Assembly (NCBI GenBank): GCA_963691655.1 | Contig: OY829326.1 | Coordinates: forward strand, 73,587,235-73,651,234 | Source of the DNA: Toxonevra muliebris | Lineage: Eukaryota; Arthropoda; Insecta; Diptera; Pallopteridae | Direction of reading: 5' to 3' | Length of the DNA stretch: 64,000 bases | Shown here: positions 58,083-64,000 of the stretch, piece by piece | Layout: every line of letters starts with the position of its first letter | How positions within the stretch are numbered: the stretch's first letter is position 1 | Made by a program: the position numbers and the translations under genes | Notes under the pieces: model-generated | Told to the model about the DNA's origin: nothing | The model's input: the letters and a program-made list of their open reading frames with translations, nothing else | Databases searched by the model: none

Positions 58083-59053
58083 TAAGGGCTTTTCAATAGT
58101 TTTGTCTAAACTTTGACAGCTTATTGCTCCGACGTCTCAGGTGACAGCACTGTCATTCTTCAACGTTTGTGTTCTATCATAGTCACCATTGTTAAAATAT
58201 ATTATAAAAATATGTGTTCTGTTCGCCAAACGTTTCGCGAACTACGAAATATTTACGGCCGAATTGATCGTCCAACCAACGCTGATCGCGAACGAATTAT
58301 CGCAAAATTCGAGCAAAGCGATTCGTTTGCCGATTGAACAGTCTCTGTATGACGCCGAAATTTTGGCGGAAAAATCATCTTCAGTGACGAAGCACATTTT
58401 TGGTGGAACGGCTTCATGAACAAGAAAAATTGCCTCCATTGGGCAGTATCAAGAGTCTCCATTGTATCCAGAAGAACTTAATGCTTTGTGTGGATTTTAA
58501 TCTGGCGGCATCATTGGGCCATACATTTTCTGAAACGAGAATGGCCAGACAGTGACTGTCAATGGCGACCGGTATCACACATGATATCTGATTTTTTGTG
58601 ACTTCGATTGGATGACATGAACCTGGAGAACATTTCGTTCCAACAAGATGGCTTAACGAGTCACATAGCGGAATTTATATTGGAGTTGTTGCAAGAAAAG
58701 TTCCCGGAAAGCGTTATTTCCAGAAGAGGCGACGTGGAATTTCCGCTAAGTTCATACGATTTAACGTCCTTAGACTTTTTCCTATGCTGGTTTATGCCAA
58801 CAAACCTACAACAACAATTGACCAACTGGAGAACAATATTATTCAAACCATTGGTGAGATCCACCCCGACTTATGCAAAAGAGTCATACAAAATTGGATG
58901 GTTTCCTGTAAACGAAGCCACGGAGTTCATTTGAATGATATAATTTTTAAAACATAATGGGATTGATCCGCCATAAAGGTTTCCGTCATATCTCAAACAT
59001 AATCCTTTTTAATAAATTTTATAGTTCAGACACGCTTAATGAAAAACCCTTTA
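58083..59053 (+). mobile_element. rosa-like mariner-superfamily element, ~970 bp, dead
   Basis: Degenerate inverted ends (ttaagggcttttcaatagtt at the left; ttaaagggtttttcattaag read inward from the right) frame a broken transposase. Pieces: YYKNMCSVRQTFRELRNIYG (58190-58255), RPTNADRERIIAKFEQSDSF, FSDEAHFWWNGFMNKKNC (first Asp, 58378-58432), GPYIF..NENGQTVTVNGDRYH, ISFQQDGLTSHIAEF (second Asp) and LSSYDLTSLDFFLCWF (third Asp). The middle of the N-terminal domain is deleted and frames shift repeatedly. It is the same family as the relic at 18824-19852. Confidence 0.75.
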
Positions 59054-59054
59054 A

Positions 59055-61145
59055 TCCGACACCATTGGCTCGAGAATGGTAAAACTCACTGAGGTGTCGT
59101 ATATATTCTAAGGGACTAATAAAATTTGTTAGGAGTTTAGAATGTTTTCGTTTATTTTTGTCTCTGTTATAAGACATTTAACTTTTCGCCAAATTCAAAA
59201 TTAATATTTCATCAATCTTCAAGTACCAATAACTTCGTACAAAAAATTTAATGCCAAAATGCGATAAGCTATTTTGATTGATTGCTAGTTAAACAGGAAA
59301 AATATATTATTTAAAATGTGTGAAGGTATGACGAACCCGATCTATGTTAAATTGAAATATATAAATTCATATTTATTATGTAGTTTCATAGATAATATAA
59401 TAAAAATTAATTAAATTATTCTTTTTCGAAAATTATAAGTTTTATTCAATTTTTCTTTGAGAAACTTTGGAAAAGGGGAGGGTGTCGAAGCCACCTCATC
59501 TTCCCCTAATACAAAAACATGTTCAAGATAATGTTGCATCTTTTCTGTAGCATATTGTCACTGTGATCATGATCTCGTTCCTGTTTTTGAATCATTCTAA
59601 GATTCCTCCAATATACACGAAAATGATCCTAAAATTTTTACGTTATTTAATTTCGTACTTTTTTCCTACGTATTTAAAATTATTTTATTGAATTTTTTAA
59701 TTCCACATATATATTTCAAAAGGGGAGTAGTAAATTTCAATTTCTTTATCGATTTATATTTTTTACACAACTTTAAAAAAATTTTCTCGATTTTATTCCA
59801 TAAATATCTAATATGAAAACTTTAGAGATAGTGTCCCGAGTATTTTGGAAACTTGATCAGAAACAGAATTGTTTGCTAAGTTTTCCTAGTCCCTAAAACT
59901 AAATTTTGTAACTTAAACGAAGCTGCATATATTTGAGAGCGGAATGGAGAGCACTCTATTCATAAGACCATTGCATTTCCAAGAAAGCCAATTTCCTTTC
60001 CTTAGTAACATTCAAGCACCACTCCTCCATGCCCATCAGAAGAAAGAAAAGAATCCCCTGCCTCTTCCTCAAACTTCTTAGTTTCCCTTAGGAATTCTTA
60101 AAAGTTCAGATAAGGAAGAGAAATATTTACGCAACAGTTGTCTCTTCCTTTTTGTGAAAGTCGACCAATACCAGAGATAGTGTTCTGTAGTGGCAGTAGC
60201 TCCCCTTATGGCAGGCTCTACACATCGGATCGTTAATGGAATTCATGTTGGTTACATTGTGCACTGTGATTAAGCTAACCAGTATGCGCGGAACCTTTCT
60301 TGTAAGACGTAGAAGAAAGTATGCTGGGTTTCAATTCTACTCTTTCACAAAGCTCTTCGTAATTTTGTTGGTTGCCACCCCTGACGGTTTTTGTTTAAGA
60401 ATATCGCTTATAAAATCAATGATTGAGACTTTGTCACAATGATGTCCTGAAACCTGCATGTGTTATGAAAAGTTGAAAGGGTTTTCAATGCCTTTAGTAC
60501 AGCCTGACTGCCACTACAGGCTTTTTTTATATTTTCCCCGCTTTAGGTTTTCTATTATCCGTTTGGAAAACCATCGCCATTTTTCCTGTAGCCCAAAAAT
60601 TCCTGGTCTCAACAGTTATATACCAACCACACACAGTAAATCGAACCGGTCAGCTAAATTGCTGAAAGTGAGCTATCAAATTTTTTAAGAAACTAAATCC
60701 TCTTCAAAAGTCACAACTCATTTCCGTTCCAACATGCTCTTTTTTATACGCTTGATACTTTAATTTACGAATAAAGAAACCGATATCTCAAGCTAGTTGT
60801 GAATTGATTTAGAGTCGATTGCCAGCCGCTAACGATACTCGTTTCAACCCTTACATAAACTGACATTATACTTCTTTTATTCTTGTATTTGAGCTGCGAT
60901 TATGGTAAGTAAATAAGTTTTATATTCAACTCCATACTTCGAGTGCGTTTTCTTCTTTTCTTGCATATATAATTATGCTACATTATAAGGGAATTTATAA
61001 CTTATACAAAAGCAAAAAAAAAAAAAAAAATATGAAGATATAAGAAGGCAATCTCATTTCATTCCATTTCATTTATATTATACCATATATATGTAAAAAA
61101 TAATATTTATTTATTTGCTTTAGATAAATTTCTGAGAAAATTGGA
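59055..61145. other. No gene seen
   Basis: AT-rich DNA with short frames only. Nothing repeats an element found elsewhere in the window and no splice-supported frame is visible. Confidence 0.5.
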
Positions 61146-61150
61146 AAAAA

Positions 61151-62710
61151 TATATATATGGGACATTCTCTGTCAACGGGAGAGCCCCCTGTCCAAAATT
61201 GGTTAAGGTATTCTAGGAGATGTTTGGGCTCAAATGAAAGTTTATTATCTCTAGTTTCGAATGCAATAAGGCCTTTTTTGATTTGGCAATATGGCGGCTG
61301 CAAGTCTGCGACCTCACCTTGAGAGAATGGTTTTATGATGCATACGTTTACCCAAGTCATCATAAAAGAACAGTTCAAGCCTTTTTTCGTATATTAATTT
61401 TGTTTTCACTCTAATTAAGCACGGCAAAGGAAACAGAGACTTACTAAGTTCACGTCGTTGTTTCTGGGTAACACTAAAAGTATGTTAAAGCCAAGTTAAG
61501 GAATGAAGAATAAGTTTTTTTGGAAGTTTTCTGATGATATGGACCAGGGCCGTCGAGAGAAAAATTCGGGCCCGGTGGTGATAACCCCCTCCTCCTTATC
61601 GCTTCCCACCACAAATGATACAATCTTCGTACTGCTCATTAAGGAATGTGTTTCAGAATTCGGAATATATAAAAATACAAAGACAAATATCAAAAACAAA
61701 ATTTATTCTATACTTTAAGTATGAATATCTGTATAAGAAGTTTCCATTGTATTTTAATTATATTAAAAGTTTTTTTTATCAATTTTCATAATGCGCATAA
61801 TTCATAACTACGCTTTTCTTGCTTTGGCTGATGCGAAGGAATTGATGATCTCTTCTAAATTTAATTTTCTTGCTAATTTCGCTTCCATGTATAGAGTGGC
61901 TGAACTTGACACTATAGTTTGAGTTGAGCAGGATCGATGGAAGTTTTTATTATATCTTAATATAGGGCCCGGGCCCATCTGCAAAATGTCTTCACGATTG
62001 ATAGATGATTAACCCGATAAATAATTTTCATGGTTTGTAATTCAATTTTCAGACGCATAGACGCTTGTTAAAGTTTTTGGTTTTAGGATTTGGATTGAAA
62101 TCCGGGCCCCCTCAAAATCTCCGGACCCGGTGGGAATTCCACCGACCCACCCCCTCTCGTCGGGCTTGCTTCGGACACGTGAGACACGAAAAACCTTTTT
62201 TTGGGATTTTTCATTTTTTGAGGTTAGGGACGACACGTAACATTTCCCGTTCAAAATAATGTTAGATTCATATTCATCAACTGAAATTACACCAAAATAG
62301 GATTTTCCCGTAGTTAAATGATGACTTGGTTAAGCGCAAGACCCGAAAAACAGCTTTTTTGGACCTATTTTGAGGTTAGGGACAACACGTAACATTTCTC
62401 GTGAAAAATAATATCAGAGATTCTTATTCAGCGAAAAAAAATATGCGAAAAAAGGCTTTATCTGTTCTTTTAAGAAGACTTAGGTAAACGTATGCGTCAT
62501 AAAACGAGTCTTTCAAGGTGAGGTCGTAGACTTGCAGCCGCCATATTGGTCCGCCATCATGCCAAATGAAAAAAAGCCTTATTGCATTCGAAACAAGAGA
62601 TAGTAAGCTTTCATTTGAACTCAAACATCTCCTAAAAAACATTAACCAATTTAGGACAGGGGGGAGGGGGAGTCGCCCGTTGATAGAGAATGTCCCATAT
62701 ATATATATAT
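61151..62710. mobile_element. Foldback element, ~1.55 kb with ~250-bp arms
   Basis: The left arm 61151-61396 (gggacattctctgtcaacgg, ttggttaaggtattctagga, aatatggcggctgcaagtct, atgcatacgtttaccc) is repeated inverted at 62440-62710 at roughly 85% identity. Both outer ends sit in (ta)n runs; the right run, (ta)13, is a microsatellite. The roughly 1.04-kb middle has its own direct repeat (ttgaggttagggac(g/a)acacgtaac at 62216 and 62371) and GC-rich words (tcgggcccggtgg; tccggacccggtggg). The 101- and 121-codon minus frames in the arms are the same repeat and not genes. No transposase. Confidence 0.75.
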
Positions 62711-63306
62711 ATATATATATATTTTTAAGTATATAATTGAACAGGAATAAACATTCCCACCTGCGGAGAATAGAAGACAACCACTTCAACCTATAAGCTA
62801 AGATTAGTAAATAATAAAGTCCAACAAATATTAATGAATAGATTTAAAAATAGTGTGCAACAAAATCCGGCTTCAAAATTTTTTTTAAGAAAATTATTTG
62901 CACCTCGAAAAATCAGCTAACTATATTTCTTTTTGTTTTTGATGCAATAAAAATGTATACTACAAAACAAAGCTGTGGTCAAAAGCTTTCTTTATATTCA
63001 AAGAGAACTTTCATCTGGTAAATATTAAAGGTGCAAAAACAAAACTCAACCTACAAACCTTTCAACTACTCTCAGAAAATTTCACAATTTGAAATCGAAT
63101 TATGCAAACCAGAATGACCCCCCTTGAAGCGATGAATTCTCGTACTGTTAAGGAATGATTTTGACTAATTATTTATTTCTGAAACCAAGGTCCCATACAA
63201 AAATTGAAGTTTGGTTCCAACTTCCAAAAAAGTTCGGCGTAGCAAGTCACCTTTTACTAAACCATATTTTCCTCTAGATCATGACTCCGTATTCTAAAAT
63301 ATTCAT

Positions 63307-63388
63307 ACGACCTCGATAGTCTAGTGCATAGTGCACAAGACTTTCACCCAGATGGATTCGGGTTCGATTCTCGTCTTGGTCTGTTGGT
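63307..63388 (+). repeat. tRNA-derived SINE head
   Basis: acctcgatagtctagtgcat (A-box region) and gattcgggttcgattctcgt (B-box) match the head of the SINE at 8238-8556 over about 80 bp. The body differs after gttgg and runs into a tatatatgtatg microsatellite (63416-63460). Confidence 0.65.
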
Positions 63389-63426
63389 TAGGTTTGGAAG
63401 GCGTGCGCGAATGTATATACATATAT

Positions 63427-63458
<32 letters not shown>

Positions 63459-63520
63459 AAACCCGCACTTCCACTTGGAGACTTAATTGTCCATTATGAT
63501 TGCCCGGATGAGGCACGTCT

Positions 63521-64000
63521 CTAACCACGGTTTCCGTCAGCAGTCCAGGTAATGTCTTTATTGAACCATTTGGTTCTCCGGATGAAGGTAAGAAGATCCG
63601 ATAGTTCCACTTTCGTTATCTCGGTTAGACTATTGATAAAGCGCGACCCCAAACATTGGAGTCTGCTCATCTGCAGCCTTGGACATTGACTTAGAAAGTG
63701 AAGAATCGATTCTGTCTCTTCTTCATCATGACAACTTCTGCACAGTCCGCTCGTTGGAATGCGCCACCGTTGAAGCATTGGTGCAATAGCACAATGTCCA
63801 GTTATGACTCCTGTAAGCAGACGTACTGCAGATTTGTTGTGCCCTAAGAGGACATTTGTCCTCTTCCTATCTAACCTTGGCCACAAGGCCCGTGAAACTA
63901 TACAGTCATCTAGGTTAGTCCAAGCGTCATTTGACACCGCTATGGTGTACTCGTCTATTTTCCTAAATAGTTCACACATCGGAGATTGTATAGAGGTATC
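63521..64000 (-). pseudogene. LINE ORF2 C-terminal end, continues beyond window
   Basis: An open minus frame of 152 residues runs to the edge of the window. It carries VRLLTGVITGHCAIAPMLQR, then LCRSCHDEEETESILHFLSQ and CPRLQMSRLQCLGSRF, and ends TKWFNKD..., the C-terminal CCHC-like block (C-X2-C-X12-H-X4-C) that follows RT or RNase H in several insect LINE clades. No stops are seen in the visible part, so the copy may be young. The 3' side ends near a (ta)n/tatg microsatellite. Confidence 0.7.

Noticed and set aside
61073..62789. Two similar minus-strand frames (101 and 121 codons) as paralogous genes
   Set aside because: They are the two arms of one inverted repeat; both frames contain non-repeat ends and no domain.

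Overview
The window is AT-rich DNA from a higher eukaryote. It has short GT-AG introns, TATA-box promoters, tRNA-derived SINEs, and relics of mariner/Tc1, piggyBac-like, hAT, R1-like, BEL/Pao and other retroelements. The host genes I can support are insect odorant-binding proteins (OBPs), so the source is an insect. A higher fly, possibly a tephritid, is my inference from intron size, OBP type and transposon mix. There are no bacterial-style operons, rRNA genes or CRISPR arrays.

The core is a tandem array at about 19.85-32.0 kb. Each of three units holds, in + strand order, a broken piggyBac-like transposase, a two-exon OBP gene on the minus strand, and a trailing repeat segment. Each OBP has a 17-residue signal-peptide exon and a 114-residue six-cysteine mature exon, and all three reading frames are intact. 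Unit 2 carries a 2.3-kb TIR-bounded insertion. Unit 3 carries a 5'-truncated retro-insertion with a 17-bp target-site duplication and a 278-bp MITE.

The rest is a mosaic of mobile DNA. From left to right it includes a 943-bp TIR element (7.3-8.2 kb), a SINE, a 238-bp MITE, a stem-loop-rich segment (12.3-13.55 kb), foldback elements (15.85, 16.3, 17.7 and 41.5 kb), and a rosa-like transposase relic (18.8 kb). These are followed by a complete but decayed 1.29-kb Tc1/mariner element (33.5 kb), LINE fragments, and a 426-bp hAT MITE with a perfect 8-bp duplication (39.7 kb). Then come a BEL/Pao integrase relic (45.4 kb), an R1-like LINE 5' part (50.3 kb), and a 1.26-kb mariner with perfect 23-bp TIR ends (55.0 kb). 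The right end holds a second rosa-like relic (58.1 kb), a 1.55-kb foldback element (61.15 kb) and a LINE 3' end running off the right edge.

The most striking non-protein signal is a pair of hammerhead-ribozyme motifs, at 42.0 kb (+) and 52.1 kb (-). Both have the conserved core, and they differ by compensatory changes in all three stems. The 42.0-kb copy has every canonical core base. The 52.1-kb copy has lost the U of its cleavage triplet. The long remaining stretches (1-6 kb, 43-45 kb, 47-50 kb, 59-61 kb) show only simple repeats and AT-rich DNA; short exons of a large host gene could be hidden there.
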